64,000 nt of DNA from Tupaia tana (GCA_026018925.1 JAKSZU010000322.1:62001-126000); one strand, 5' to 3'; counted from the stretch's first letter, positions 9,781 through 23,299 are shown. The notes: generated from the letters alone by a model not told the origin. Program-made: numbers and translations.

Positions 9781-11830
9781 GAAAAAATTACCAAAAAAAA
9801 ATGAGGAGACTGGAGCAGAGAGAGACAGAGACCTCAGAGACACAGAGACAAGGATAGAAGGCCAGAGGGGCTCCCTACCACACTAGCTTTGCTTGCTGGA
9901 GGCTGAATTATGAGTAGAACATCTTCATTTCGCCTGTGCCCTGAAATATATAGTTCCCAGTATCCATGTGGAATCTTCTCAGAGAATGGCTCAACTCTCC
10001 TGCCTGGGAGAAAGGAGCAGAAGGGCTTATTAACAAAACAAAAGATGGAGCTGAGAGCCAGAGAGAAATTCTACATTTAAAACAATCGTAAAAAAAGAAA
10101 AATTACCAAAAAAAAAATGAGGAGACAGGAGCAGAGAGAGACAGAGACCTCAGAGACACAGAGACAGGGATAGAAGGCCAGAGGGGCTCCCTACCACACT
10201 AGCTTTGCTTGCTGGAGGCTGAATTATGAGTAGAAAATCTTCATTTCGCCTGTGCCATGAAATATCTATTTCCCAGTATCCATGTGGAATCTTCTCAGAG
10301 AATGGCTCAACTCTCCTGCCTGGGAGAAAGGAGCAGAAGGGCTTATTAACAAAAGAAAAGATGGATCTGAGAGCCAGAGATTAATTCTACCTTTAAAAAA
10401 ATCGTAAAAAGGAACAATTACCAAAAAAAATGAGGAGACAGGAGCAGAGAGAGACAGAGACCTCAGAGACACAGAGCCAGCGATAGAAGGCAAGAGGGGC
10501 TCCCTACCACACTTGCTTTACTTGCTGGAGCCTGAATTATGAGTAGAAAATCTTCATTTCGCCTGTGCCCTGAAATATCTAGTTCCCAGTATCCATGTGG
10601 AATCTTCTCAGAGAATGGCTCAACTCTCCTGCCTGGAACAAAGGAGCAGAAGGGCTTATGAACAAAACAAAAGATGGAGCTGAGAGCCAGAGAGAAATTA
10701 TACCTTTAAAAAAATCTTAAAATGGAAAAATTACCAAAAAATATGAGGAGACAGGAGCAGAGAGAGACAGAGACCTCAGAGACACAGAGACAGTGATAGA
10801 AGGCCACAGGGGCTCCTTACCACACTAGATTTGCTTGCTGGAGGCTGAATTATGAGTAGAAAATCTTCATTTCGCCTGTGCACTGAAATATCTAGTTCCA
10901 GTATCCATGTGGAATCTTCTCAGAGAATGGCTCAACTCTCCTGCCTGGGAGAAAGGAGCAGAAGGGCTTATTAACAAAACAAAAGATGGAGCTGAGAGCC
11001 AGAGAGAAATTCTACCTTTAAAAAAATCGTAAAAAGGAAAAATTACTAAAAAAATATGAGGAGACAGGAGCAGAGAGAGACAGAGACCTCAGAGACACAG
11101 AGACCGGGATGGAAGGCCAGAGGGGCTCCCTACCACACTAGCTTTGCTTGCTGGAGGCTGAATTATGAGTAGAACATCTTCATTTCGCCTGTGCCCTGAA
11201 ATATCTAGTTCCCAGTATCCATGTGGAACCTTCTCAGAGAATGGCTCAACTCTCCTGCCTGGGAGAAAGGAGCAGAAGGGCTTATTAACAAAACAAAAGA
11301 TGGAGCTGAGAGCCAGAGAGAAATTCTACCTTTAAAAAAATCGTAAAAAGAAAAATTACCAAAAAAATGAGGAGACAGGAGCAGAGAGAGACAGAGACCT
11401 CAGAGACACAGAGACAGGGATAGGAGGCCAGAGGGGCTCCCTACCACACTAGCTTTGCTTGCTGGAAGCTGAATTATGAGTAGAAAATCTTCATTTCCCC
11501 TGTGCCCTGAAATATCTAGTTCCCAGTATCCATGTGGAATCTTCTCAGAGAATGGCTCAACTCTCCTGCATGGGAGAAAGGAGCAGAAGGGCTTATTAAC
11601 AAAACAAAAGATGGAGCTGAGAGCCAGAGAGAAATTCTACCTTTAAAAAAATCGTAAAAAGGAAAAATTACCAAAAAAAAATGAGGAGACAGGAGCAGAG
11701 AGAGACAGAGTCGTCAGAGACACCGAGACAGGGATAGAAGGCCAGAGGGGCTCCCTACCACACTAGCTTTGCTTGCTGGAGGCTGAATTATGAGTAGAAA
11801 ATCTTCATTTCGCCTGTGCCCTGAAATATC
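9540..11830 (+). repeat. Segmental duplicate in array B, partner at 41150-43440 (31.6 kb away)
   Basis: About 7.3 monomers match 41150-43440 at an offset of 31610-31612 bp, about 101 monomers. Markers in order: TTAAAACAATCG (10077/41689), GAGATTAATTCTACC, CAGAGCCAGCGATAG, ACTTGCTTTACTTGC, TGCCTGGAACAAAGG, a single-C CTAGTTCCAGTATCC, GACCGGGATGG (11102/42713), AAAAAGAAAAATTACC, and GTCGTCAGAG (11710/43320). The match ends where the left copy has CTAGTTCCC and the right copy CTTTTTCCC. Such a long-range, near-colinear match implies a large duplication or conversion event. Confidence 0.85.
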
Positions 11831-12660
11831 TAGTTCCCAGTATCCATGTGGAATCTTCTCAGAGAATGGCTCAACTCTCCTGCCTGGGAGAAAGGAGCAG
11901 AAGGGCTTATTAACAAAACAAAAGATGGAGCTGAGAGCCAGAGAGAAATTCTACTTTTAAAAAAATCGTAAAAAGGAAAAATTACCAAAAAAAAATGAGG
12001 AGACAGGAGCAGAGAGAGACAGAGACCTCAGAGACACAGAGACAGGGATAGAAGGCCAGAGGGGCTCCCTACCACACTAGCTTTGCTTTCTGGAGGCTGA
12101 ATTATGAGTAGAAAATCTTCATTTCGCCTGTGCCCTGAAATATCTAGTTCCCAGTATCCATGTGGAAACTTCTCAGAGAATGGCACAACTCTCCTGCCTG
12201 GGAGAAAGGAGCAGAAGGGCTTATTAACAAAACAAACATGGAGCTGAGAGCCAGAGAGAAATTCTACATTTATAAAAATCGTAAAAAGGAAAAATTACCA
12301 AAAAAAAATGAGGAGACTGGAGCAGAGAGAGACAGAGACCTCAGAGACACAGAGACAAGGATAGAAGGCCAGAGGGGCTCCCTACCACATTAGCTTTGCT
12401 TGCTGGAGGCTGAATTATGAGTAGAACATCTTCATTTCGCCTGTGCCATGAAATATCTTGTTCCCAGTATCCTTGTGGAATCTTCTCAGAGAATGGCTCA
12501 ACTCTCCGGCCTGGGAGAAAGGAGCAGAAGGGCTCATTAACAAAACAAAAGATGGAGCTGAGAGCCAGAGAGAAATTCTACATTTAAAAAAATCGTAAAA
12601 AGGAAAAATTACCAAAAAAACATTAGGAGACTGGAGCAGAGAGAGACAGAGATCTCAGAG
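11340..12660 (+). repeat. Segmental duplicate in array B, partner at 17920-19240
   Basis: About 4.2 monomers repeated at an offset of 6581 bp (21 monomers). Shared variants include GATAGGAGGCC, GGAAGCTGAATT, CTCCTGCATGGG (11563/18144), GTCGTCAGAG, ATGGCACAACTC, ACAAACATGG with a 4-base loss, TCTTGTTCCCAG, TCTCCGGCC and AAACATTAGG. Just after the last marker the copies part: 12669 has AGACAATGATAG, 19250 has AGACAGGGATAGAAGGTC. Confidence 0.87.
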
Positions 12661-12739
12661 ACACAGAGACAATGATAGAAGGCCAGAGGGGCTCCCTACC
12701 CCATTAGCTTTGCTTGCTGGAGGCTGAATTATGAGTAGA

Positions 12740-15700
12740 ACATCTTCATTTCGCCTGTGGCCTGAAATATCTAGTTCCCAGTATCCTTTTGGAATCTTCT
12801 CAGAGAATGGCTCAACTCTCCTGCCTGGGAGAAAGGAGCAGAAGGGCTCATTAACAAAACAAAAGATGGAGCTGAGAGCCAGAGAGAAATTCTACATTTA
12901 AAAAAATCATAAAAAGGAAAAATTACCAAAAAAAAATGAGGAGACAGGAGCAGAGAGAGAAAGAGACCTCAGAGACACAGAGACAGGGATAGAAGGCCAG
13001 AGGGACTCCCTACCACACTAGCTTTGCATGCTGGAGGCTGAATTATGAGTAGAAAATCTTCATTTCGCCTGTGCCCTGAAATATCTATTTCCAAGTATCC
13101 ATGTGGAATTTTCTCAGAGAATGGCTCAACTCTCCTGCCTGGGAGAAAGGAGCAGAAAGGCTTATTAACAAAACAAAAGATGGAGCTGAGAGCCAGAGAG
13201 AAATTCTACCTTTAAAAATTCGTAAAAAAGAAAAATTACCAAAAAAATATGAAGAGACAGGAGCAGAGAGAGACAGAGACCTCAGAGACACCGAGACAGG
13301 GATAGAAGGCCAGAGGGGCTCCCTACCACACTAGCTTTGCTTGCTGGAGGCTGAATTATGAGTAGAAAATCTTCATTTCGCCTGTGCCCTGAAATATCTA
13401 TTTCCCAGTATCCATGTGGAATCTTCTCAGAGAATGGCTCAACTCTTCTGCCTGGGAGAAAGGAGCAGAAGGGCTTATTAACAAAACAAAAGATGGAGCT
13501 GAGAGCCAGAGAGAAATTCTACCTTTAAAAAAATCGTAGAAAGGAAAAATTACCAAAAAAAATGAGGGGACAGGAGGAGAGAGAGACAGAGACCTCAGAG
13601 ACACAGAGACAGGGATAGAAGGACAGAGGGGCTCCCTACCACACTAGCTTTGCTTGCTGGAGGCTGAATTATGAGTAGAAAATCTTCATTTCGCCTGTGC
13701 CCTGAAATATCTAGTTCCCAGTATCCATGTGGAATCGTCTCAGAGAATGGCTCAACTCTCCTGCCTGGGAGAAAGGAGCAGAAGGGCTTATTAACAAAAC
13801 AAAAGATGGAGCTGAGAGCCAGAGAGAAATTCTACATTTAAAAAAATCGTAAAAAGGAAAAATTACCAAAAAAACATTAGGAGACTGGAGCAGAGATAGA
13901 CAGAGATCTCAGAGACACAGAGACAAGGATAGAAGGCCAGAGGGGCTCCCTACCCCATTAGCCTTGCTTGCTGGAGGCTGAATTATGAGTAGAACATCTT
14001 CATTTCGCCTGTGGCCTGAAATATCTAGTTCCCAGTATCCTTGTGGAATCTTCTCAGAGAATGGCTCAACTCTCCTGCCTGGGAGAAAGGAGCAGAAGGG
14101 CTCATTAACAAAACAAAAGATGGAGCTGAGAGCCAGAGAGAAATTCTACATTTAAAAAAATCGTAAAAAGGAAAAATTACCAAAAAAAAATGAGGAGACA
14201 GGAGCAGAGAGAGACAGAGTCGTCAGAGACACCGAGACAGGGATAGAAGGCCAGAGGGGCTCCCTACCACACTAGCTTTGCTTGCTGGAGGCTGAATTAT
14301 GAGTAGAAAATCTTCATTTCGCCTGTGGCCTGAAATATCTAGTTCCCAGTATCCTTTTGGAATCTTCTCAGAGAATGGCTCAACTCTCCTGCCTGGGAGA
14401 AAGGAGCAGAAGGGCTCATTAACAAAACAAAAGATGGAGCTGAGAGCCAGAGAGAAATTCTACATTTAAAAAAATCATAAAAAGGAAAAATTACCAAAAA
14501 AAAATGGGGAGACAGGAGCAGAGAGAGAAAGAGACCTCAGAGACACAGAGACAGGGATAGAAGGCCAGAGGGACTCCCTACCACACTAGCTTTGCATGCT
14601 GGAGGCTGAATTATGAGTAGAAAATCTTCATTTCGCCTGTGCCCTGAAATATCTATTTCCAAGTATCCATGTGGAATTTTCTCAGAGAATGGCTCAACTC
14701 TCCTGCCTGGGAGAAAGGAGCAGAAAGGCTTATTAACAAAACAAAAGATGGAGCTGAGAGCCAGAGAGAAATTCTACCTTTAAAAATTCGTAAAAAAGAA
14801 AAATTACCAAAAAAATATGAAGAGACAGGATCAGAGAGAGACAGAGACCTCAGAGACACCGAGACAGGGATAGAAGGCCAGAGGGGCTCCCTACCACACT
14901 AGCTTTGCTTGCTGGAGGCTGAATTATGAGTAGAAAATCTTCATTTCGCCTGTGCCCTGAAATATCTATTTCCCAGTATCCATGTGGAATCTTCTCAGAG
15001 AATGGCTCAACTCTTCTGCCTGGGAGAAAGGAGCAGAAGGGCTTATTAACAAAACAAAAGATTGAGCTGAGAGCCAGAGAGAAATTCTACCTTTAAAAAA
15101 ATCGTAGAAAGGAAAAATTAGAAAAAAAATGAGGGGACAGGAGGAGAGAGAGACAGAGACCTCAGAGACACAGAGACAGGGATAGAAGGACAGAGGGGCT
15201 CCCTACCACACTAGCTTTGCTTGCTGGAGGCTGAATTATGAGTAGAAAATCTTCATTTCGCCTGTGCCCTGAAATATCTAGTTCCCAGTATCCATGTGGA
15301 ATCGTCTCAGAGAATGGCTCAACTCTCCTGCCTGGGAGAAAGGAGCAGAAGGGCTTATTAACAAAACAAAAGATGGAGCTGAGAGCCAGAGAGAAATTCT
15401 ACATTTAAAAAAATCGTAAAAAGGAAAAATTACCAAAAAAACATTAGGAGACTGGAGCAGAGATAGACAGAGATCTCAGAGACACAGAGACAAGGATAGA
15501 AGGCCAGAGGGGCTCCCTACCCCATTAGCCTTGCTTGCTGGAGGCTGAATTATGAGTAGAACATCTTCATTTCGCCTGTGGCCTGAAATATCTAGTTCCC
15601 AGTATCCTTGTGGAATCTTCTCAGAGAATGGCTCAACTCTCCTGCCTGGGAGAAAGGAGCAGAAGGGCTCATTAACAAAACAAAAGATGGAGCTGAGAGC

Positions 15701-17450
15701 CAGAGAGAAATTCTACATTTAAAAAAATCGTAAAAAGGAAAAATTACCAAAAAAAAATGAGGAGACAGGAGCAGAGAGAGACAGAGTCGTCAGAGACACC
15801 GAGACAGGGATAGAAGGCCAGAGGGGCTCCCTACCACACTAGCTTTGCTTGCTGGAGGCTGAATTATGAGTAGAAAATCTTCATTTCGCCTGTGGCCTGA
15901 AATATCTAGTTCCCAGTATCCTTTTGGAATCTTCTCAGAGAATGGCTCAACTCTCCTGCCTGGGAGAAAGGAGCAGAAGGGCTCATTAACAAAACAAAAG
16001 ATGGAGCTGAGAGCCAGAGAGAAATTCTACATTTAAAAAAATCATAAAAAGGAAAAATTACCAAAAAAAAATGGGGAGACAGGAGCAGAGAGAGAAAGAG
16101 ACCTCAGAGACACAGAGACAGGGATAGAAGGCCAGAGGGACTCCCTACCACACTAGCTTTGCATGCTGGAGGCTGAATTATGAGTAGAAAATCTTCATTT
16201 CGCCTGTGCCCTGAAATATCTATTTCCAAGTATCCATGTGGAATTTTCTCAGAGAATGGCTCAACTCTCCTGCCTGGGAGAAAGGAGCAGAAAGGCTTAT
16301 TAACAAAACAAAAGATGGAGCTGAGAGCCAGAGAGAAATTCTACCTTTAAAAATTCGTAAAAAAGAAAAATTACCAAAAAAATATGAAGAGACAGGATCA
16401 GAGAGAGACAGAGACCTCAGAGACACCGAGACAGGGATAGAAGGCCAGAGGGGCTCCCTACCACACTAGCTTTGCTTGCTGGAGGCTGAATTATGAGTAG
16501 AAAATCTTCATTTCGCCTGTGCCCTGAAATATCTATTTCCCAGTATCCATGTGGAATCTTCTCAGAGAATGGCTCAACTCTTCTGCCTGGGAGAAAGGAG
16601 CAGAAGGGCTTATTAACAAAACAAAAGATTGAGCTGAGAGCCAGAGAGAAATTCTACCTTTAAAAAAATCGTAGAAAGGAAAAATTAGAAAAAAAATGAG
16701 GGGACAGGAGGAGAGAGAGACAGAGACCTCAGAGACACAGAGACAGGGATAGAAGGACAGAGGGGCTCCCTACCACACTAGCTTTGCTTGCTGGAGGCTG
16801 AATTATGAGTAGAAAATCTTCATTTCGCCTGTGCCCTGAAATATCTAGTTCCCAGTATCCATGTGGAATCGTCTCAGAGAATGGCTCAACTCTCCTGCCT
16901 GGGAGAAAGGAGCAGAAGGGCTTATTAACAAAACAAAAGATGGAGCTGAGAGCCAGAGAGAAATTCTACATTTAAAAAAATCGTAAAAAGGAAAAATTAC
17001 CAAAAAAACATTAGGAGACTGGAGCAGAGATAGACAGAGATCTCAGAGACACAGAGACAAGGATAGAAGGCCAGAGGGGCTCCCTACCCCATTAGCCTTG
17101 CTTGCTGGAGGCTGAATTATGAGTAGAACATCTTCATTTCGCCTGTGGCCTGAAATATCTAGTTCCCAGTATCCTTGTGGAATCTTCTCAGAGAATGGCT
17201 CAACTCTCCTGCCTGGGAGAAAGGAGCAGAAGGGCTCATTAACAAAACAAAAGATGGAGCTGAGAGCCAGAGAGAAATTCTACATTTAAAAAAATCGTAA
17301 AAAGGAAAAATTACCAAAAAAAAATGAGGAGACAGGAGCAGAGAGAGACAGAGTCGTCAGAGACACCGAGACAGGGATAGAAGGCCAGAGGGGCTCCCTA
17401 CCACACTAGCTTTGCTTGCTGGAGGCTGAATTATGAGTAGAAAATCTTCA
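12740..17450 (+). repeat. Three tandem copies of a 1567-bp pentameric higher-order repeat
   Basis: Five-monomer units repeat at 1568 and 1567 bp. Markers: GTATCCTTTTGG at 12781, 14349 and 15916; TTCCAAGTATCC at 13090, 14658 and 16225; GGAATTTTCTC; AAAATTCGTAAAAAAG; ACTCTTCTGCC; GGAATCGTCTC; CCCATTAGCC; GTCGTCAGAG. Approximate units are 12740-14307, 14308-15875 and 15876-17442. Units 2 and 3 share changes absent from unit 1 (ATGGGGAG, CAGGATCAG, AGATTGAGC, and AATTAGAAAA for AATTACCAAAA), so the third copy arose by duplicating the second or vice versa. The series ends where ATCTTTTTCCC appears at 17471. Confidence 0.93.
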
Positions 17451-17919
17451 TTTCGCCTGTGCCCTGAAATATCTTTTTCCCAGTATCCATGTGGAATCTT
17501 CTCAGAGAATGGCTCAACTCTCCTGCCTGGGAGAAAGGAGCAGAAGGGCTTATTAACAAAACAAAAGATGGAGCTGAGAGCCAGAGAGAAATTCTACCTT
17601 TAAAAAAATCCTAAAAAGGAAAAATTACCAAAAAAAATGAGGAGACAGGAGCAGAGAGAGACAGAGACCTCATAGACACAGAGACAGGGATAGAAGGCCA
17701 GAGGGGCTCCCTACCACACTAGCTTTGCTTTCTGGAGGCTGAATTATGAGTAGAAAATCTTCATTTCGCCTGTGCCCTGAAATATCTAGTTCCCAGTATC
17801 CATGTGGAAACTTCTCAGAGAATGGCTCAACTCTCCTGCCTGGGAGAAAGGAGCAGAAGGGCTTATTAACAAAACAAAAGATGGAGCTGAGAGCCAGAGA
17901 GAAATTCTACATTTAAAAA

Positions 17920-19240
17920 AATCGTAAAAAGAAAAATTACCAAAAAAATGAGGAGACAGGAGCAGAGAGAGACAGAGACCTCAGAGACACAGAGACAGGG
18001 ATAGGAGGCCAGAGGGGCTCCCTACCACACTAGCTTTGCTTGCTGGAAGCTGAATTATGAGTAGAAAATCTTCATTTCCCCTGTGCCCTGAAATATCTAG
18101 TTCCCAGTATCCATGTGGAATCTTCTCAGAGAATGGCTCAACTCTCCTGCATGGGAGAAAGGAGCAGAAGGGCTTATTAACAAAACAAAAGATGGAGCTG
18201 AGAGCCAGAGAGAAATTCTACCTTTAAAAAAATCGTAAAAAGGAAAAATTACCAAAAAAAAATGAGGAGACAGGAGCAGAGAGAGACAGAGTCGTCAGAG
18301 ACACCGAGACAGGGATAGAAGGCCAGAGGGGCTCCCTACCACACTAGCTTTGCTTGCTGGAGGCTGAATTATGAGTAGAAAATCTTCATTTCGCCTGTGC
18401 CCTGAAATATCTAGTTCCCAGTATCCATGTGGAATCTTCTCAGAGAATGGCTCAACTCTCCTGCCTGGGAGAAAGGAGCAGAAGGGCTTATTAACAAAAC
18501 AAAAGATGGAGCTGAGAGCCAGAGAGAAATTCTACTTTTAAAAAAATCGTAAAAAGGAAAAATTACCAAAAAAAAATGAGGAGACAGGAGCAGAGAGAGA
18601 CAGAGACCTCAGAGACACAGAGACAGGGATAGAAGGCCAGAGGGGCTCCCTACCACACTAGCTTTGCTTTCTGGAGGCTGAATTATGAGTAGAAAATCTT
18701 CATTTCGCCTGTGCCCTGAAATATCTAGTTCCCAGTATCCATGTGGAAACTTCTCAGAGAATGGCACAACTCTCCTGCCTGGGAGAAAGGAGCAGAAGGG
18801 CTTATTAACAAAACAAACATGGAGCTGAGAGCCAGAGAGAAATTCTACATTTATAAAAATCGTAAAAAGGAAAAATTACCAAAAAAAAATGAGGAGACTG
18901 GAGCAGAGAGAGACAGAGACCTCAGAGACACAGAGACAAGGATAGAAGGCCAGAGGGGCTCCCTACCACATTAGCTTTGCTTGCTGGAGGCTGAATTATG
19001 AGTAGAACATCTTCATTTCGCCTGTGCCATGAAATATCTTGTTCCCAGTATCCTTGTGGAATCTTCTCAGAGAATGGCTCAACTCTCCGGCCTGGGAGAA
19101 AGGAGCAGAAGGGCTCATTAACAAAACAAAAGATGGAGCTGAGAGCCAGAGAGAAATTCTACATTTAAAAAAATCGTAAAAAGGAAAAATTACCAAAAAA
19201 ACATTAGGAGACTGGAGCAGAGAGAGACAGAGATCTCAGA
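17920..19240 (+). repeat. Segmental duplicate in array B, partner at 11340-12660
   Basis: Right copy of the 6581-bp-offset duplication. Its left end coincides with the right end of the match to 8340-9780: the monomer near 17930 reads CTACATTTAAAAAA (as near 9770) and then AAAAAGAAAAATTACC with the AGGAGGCC tail (as near 11345). This monomer is therefore a chimera of two source regions. Confidence 0.85.
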
Positions 19241-21080
19241 GACACAGAGACAGGGATAGAAGGTCAGAGGGGCTCCCTACCACACTAGCTTTGCTTGCTG
19301 GCGCCTGAATTATGAGTAGAACATCTTCATTTCGCCGGTACCCTGAAATATCTCGTTCCCAGTATCCATGTGGAATCTTCTCAGAGAATGGCTCAACTCT
19401 CCTGCCTGGGAGAAAGGAGCAGAAGGGCTTAGTAACAAAACAAAAGATGGAGCTGAGAGCCAGAGAGAAATTCTACTTTTAAAAAAATCGTAAAAAAGAA
19501 AAATTACCAAAAAAAATGAGGAGACATGAGCAGAGAGAGACAGAGACCTCAGAGACACAGAGACAGGGATAGAAGCCCAGAGGGGCTCCCAACCACACTA
19601 GCTTTGCTTTCTCGAGGCTGAATTATGAGTAGAAAATCTTCATTTCGCCTTTGCCCTGAAATATCTAGTTCCCAGTATCCATGTGGAATCTTCTCAGAGA
19701 ATGGCTCAACTCTCCTGCCTGGGAGAATGGAGCAGAAGGGCTTATTAACAAAACAAAAGATGGAGCTGAGAGCCAGAGAGGAATTCTTCCTTTAAAAAAA
19801 TCTTAAAAAGGAAAAATTACCAAAAAAATTGAGGAGACAGGAGCAGAGAGAGACAGAGACCTCAGACACACAGAGACAGGGATAGAAGGCCAGAGGGGCT
19901 CCCTACCACACTAGCTTTGCTTGCTGAAGGCTGAATTATGAGTAGAAAATCTTCATTTCGCCTGTGCCCTGAAATATCTAGTTCCCTGTATCCTTGTGGA
20001 AACTTCTCAGAGAATGGCTCAACTCTCCTGCCTGGAAGAAAGGAGCAGAAGGGCTTATTAACAAAACAAAAGATGGAGCTGAGAGCCAGAGAGAAATTAT
20101 ACCTTTAAAAAAATCTTAAAACGGAAAAATTACCAAAAAATATGAGGAGAAAGGAGCAGAGAGAGACAGAGACCTCAGAGACACACAGACAGTTATAGAA
20201 GGCCAGAGGGGCTCCCTACCACACTAGATTTGCTTGCTGGAGGCTGAATTATGAGTAGAAAATCTTCATTTGGCCTGTGCCCTGAAATATCTAGTTCCCA
20301 GTATCCATGTGGAATCTTCTCAAAGAATGGCTCAACTCTCCTGCCTGGGAGAAAGGAGCAGAAGGGCTTATTAACAAAACAAAAGATGGAGCTGAGAGCC
20401 AGAGAGAAATTCTACCTTTAAAAAAATCGTTAAAAGGAAAAATTACTAAAAAAATATGAGGAGACAGGAGCAGAGAGAGACAGAGAACTCTGAGACACAG
20501 AGAACGGGATGGAAGGAAAGAGGGACTCCCTACCACACTAGCTTTGCTTGCTGGAGGCTAAATTATGAGTAGAAAATCTTCATTTCGCCTGTGCCCTGAA
20601 ATATCTAGTTCCCAGTATCCATGTGGAATCTTCTCAGAGAATGGCTCAACTCTCCTGCCTGGGAGAAAGGAGCAGAAGGGCTTATTAACAAAACAAAAGA
20701 TGGAGCTGAGAGCCAGAGAGAAATTCTACCTTTAAAAAAATCGTAAAAAGAAAAATTACCAAAAAAATGAGGAGACAGGAGCAGAGAGAGACAGAGGCCT
20801 CAGAGACACAGAGACAGGGATAGGAGGACAGAGGGGCTCCCTACCACACTAGCTTTGCTTGCTGGAAGCTGAATTATGTGTAGAAAATCTTCATTTCCCC
20901 TGTGCCCTGAAATATCTAGTTCCCAGTATCCATGTGGAATCTTCTCAGAGAATGGCTCAACTCTCCTGCCTGGAAGAAAGGAGCAGAAGGGCTTATTAAC
21001 AAAACAAAAGATGGAGCTGAGAGCCAGAGAGAAATTATACCTTTAAAAAAATCTTAAAACGGAAAAATTACCAAAAAATA
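19240..21080 (+). repeat. Segmental duplicate in array B, partner at 23300-25450
   Basis: 19.24-19.6 kb matches 23.3-23.65 kb at an offset of 4059 bp (GCTGGCGCCTGAATT, CGCCGGTACCC, GGCTTAGTAAC, GAGACATGAGC). From 19.62 kb to about 21.08 kb the offset is 4374 bp (GCCTTTGCCC, GAATTCTTCC, CAGACACACAG, GCTGAAGGC, CCCTGTATCC, AGTTATAG, TTTGGCCTG, TCGTTAAAAGG). The step of 315 bp means one monomer is present only in the right copy. CTCGAG at 19613 is private to the left copy. Confidence 0.85.
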
Positions 21081-21179
21081 TGAGGAGACAGGAGCAGAGA
21101 GAGACAGAGAACTCAGAGACACAGAGACAGGGATAGAAGGCCAGAGGGGCTCCCTACCACACTAGCTTTGCTTGCTGGA

Positions 21180-23100
21180 GGCTGAATTATGAGTAGAATA
21201 TCTTCATTTTGCCTGTGCCCTGAAATATCTAGTTCCCAGTATCCCTGTGGAATATTCTCAGAGAATGGCTCAACTCTCCTGCCTGGGAGAAAGGAGCAGA
21301 AGAGCTTATTAACAAAACAAAAGATGGAGCTGAGAGCCAGAGAGAAATTCTACCTTTAAAAAAATCGTAAAAAGGAAAAATTACCAAAAAAATTGAGGAG
21401 ACAGGAACAGAGAGAGACAGAGAACTCAGAGACACAGAGACAGGGATAGAAGGCCAGAGGGGCTCCCTACCACACTAGCTTTGCTTGCTGGAGGCTGAAT
21501 TATGAGTAGAAAATCTTCATTTCGCCTGTGCCCTGAAATATCTAGTTCTCAGTATCCATGTGGAATCTTCTCAGAGAATGGCTCAACTCTCCTGCCTGGG
21601 AGAAAGGAGCAGAAGGGCTTATTAACAAAACAAAAGATGGAGCTGAGAGCCAGAGAGAAATTCTACCTTTAAAAAAATCATAAAAAGGAAAAATTACCAA
21701 AAAAATGAGGAGAAAGGAGCAGAGAGAGACAGAGACCTCAGAGACACAGAGACAGGGATAGAAGGCCAGAGGGGCTCCCTACCACAGTAGCTTGGCTTGC
21801 TGGAGGCTGAATGATGAGTAGAAAATCTTTATTTCGCCTGTACCCTGAAATATCTAGTTCCCAGTATCCATGTGGAAACTTCTCAGAGAATGGCTCAACT
21901 CTCCTGCCTGGGAGAAAGGAGCAGAAGGGCTTATTAACAAAACAAAAGATGGAGCTGAGGCCAGAGAGAAATTCTACCTTTAAAAATATCGTAAAAAGGA
22001 AAAATTACCAAAAAAAATATGAGGAGACAGGAGCAGAGAGAAACAGAGACCTCAGAGAACAGAGACAGGGATAGAAGGCAATAAGAGCTCCCTATCACAC
22101 TAGATTTGCTTGCTGGAGGCTGAATTATGAGTAGAAAGTCTTCATTTCGCCTGTGCCCTGAAATATCTAGTTCCCAGTATCCATTTGGAATCTTCTCAGA
22201 GAATGGCTCAACTCTCCTTCCTGGGAGAATGGATCAGAAGGGGTTATTAACAAAACAAAAGATGGAGCTGAGAGCCAGAGAGGAATTCTTCATTTAAAAA
22301 AATCGTAAAAAGGAAAAATTACCAAAAAACTAGAGGAGACAGGAGCAGAGAGAGACAGAGACTTCAGAGACAGGGATAGAATGCCAGAGGGGCTCCCTAC
22401 CACACTAGCTTTGCTTGCTGGAGGCTGAATTATGAGTAGAAAATCTTCATTTCGCATGTGCCCTGAAATATCTAGTTCCCAGTATCCATGTGGAATCTTC
22501 TCAGAGAATGGCTCAACTCTCCTGCCTGGGAGAAAGGAGCAGAAGGGCTTATTAACAAAACAAAAGATGGAGCTGAGAGCCAGAGAGAAATTCTACCTTT
22601 AAAAATATCGTAAAAATGAAAAATTACCAAAAAAAATATGAGGAGACAGGAGCAGAGAGAGACAGAGACCTCAGAGACACAGAGACAGGGATAGAAGGCA
22701 AGAAGTGCTCCCTACCACACAAGCTTTGCTTGCTGGAGGGTGAATTATGAGTAGAAAATCTTCATTTCGCCTGTGCCCTGAAATATCTAGTTCCCAGTAT
22801 CCATGTGGAATCTTCTCAGAGAATGGCTCAACTCTCCTGCCTGGGAGAATGGAGCAGAAGGGCTTATTAACAAAACAAAAGATGGAGCTGAGAGCCAGAG
22901 AGGAATTCTTCCTTTAAAAAAATCTTAAAAAGGAAAAATTACCAAAAAATGAGGAGACAGGAGCAGAGAGTAACAGAGACCTCAGAGACATAAAGACAGG
23001 GATAGAAGGCCAGAGGTGCTCCCTACCACACTAGCTTTGCTTGCTTGAGGCTGAATTATGAGTAGAAAATCTTCATTTCGCCTGTGACCTGAAATATCTA
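21180..23100 (+). repeat. Segmental duplicate in array B related to 27750-29400 and 32750-34400
   Basis: Shared variants: AGAATATCTTCATTTTGCC and GGAATATTCTC (21.2 kb), CTAGTTCTCAG, GGCAATAAGAGCTCC (22081), GAAAGTCTTC, CCATTTGG, AACTAG-GGAGAC, an 8-base-shorter CTTCAGAGACAGGG, GCATGTGCCC, GCAAGAAGTGC, GAGTAACAGAG and GACATAAAGAC. The offset to the 27.8-kb copy is 6567 bp before and 6255 bp after the monomer at about 21.8 kb, so that monomer (GTACCCTG, ATCTTTATTTC) is absent from the two right-hand copies or was gained here. Confidence 0.85.
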
Positions 23101-23299
23101 GCTCCCAGTATCCATGTGGAATCTTCTCAGAGAATGGCTCAACTCTCCTGCCTGGGAGAAAGGAGCAGAAGGGCTTATTAACAAAACAAAAGATGGAGCT
23201 GAGAGCCAGAGAGAAATTCTACCTTTAAAAATTCGTAAAAAGGAAAAATTACCAAAAAAATATGAAGAGACAGGAGCAGAGAGAGACAGAGACCTCAGA

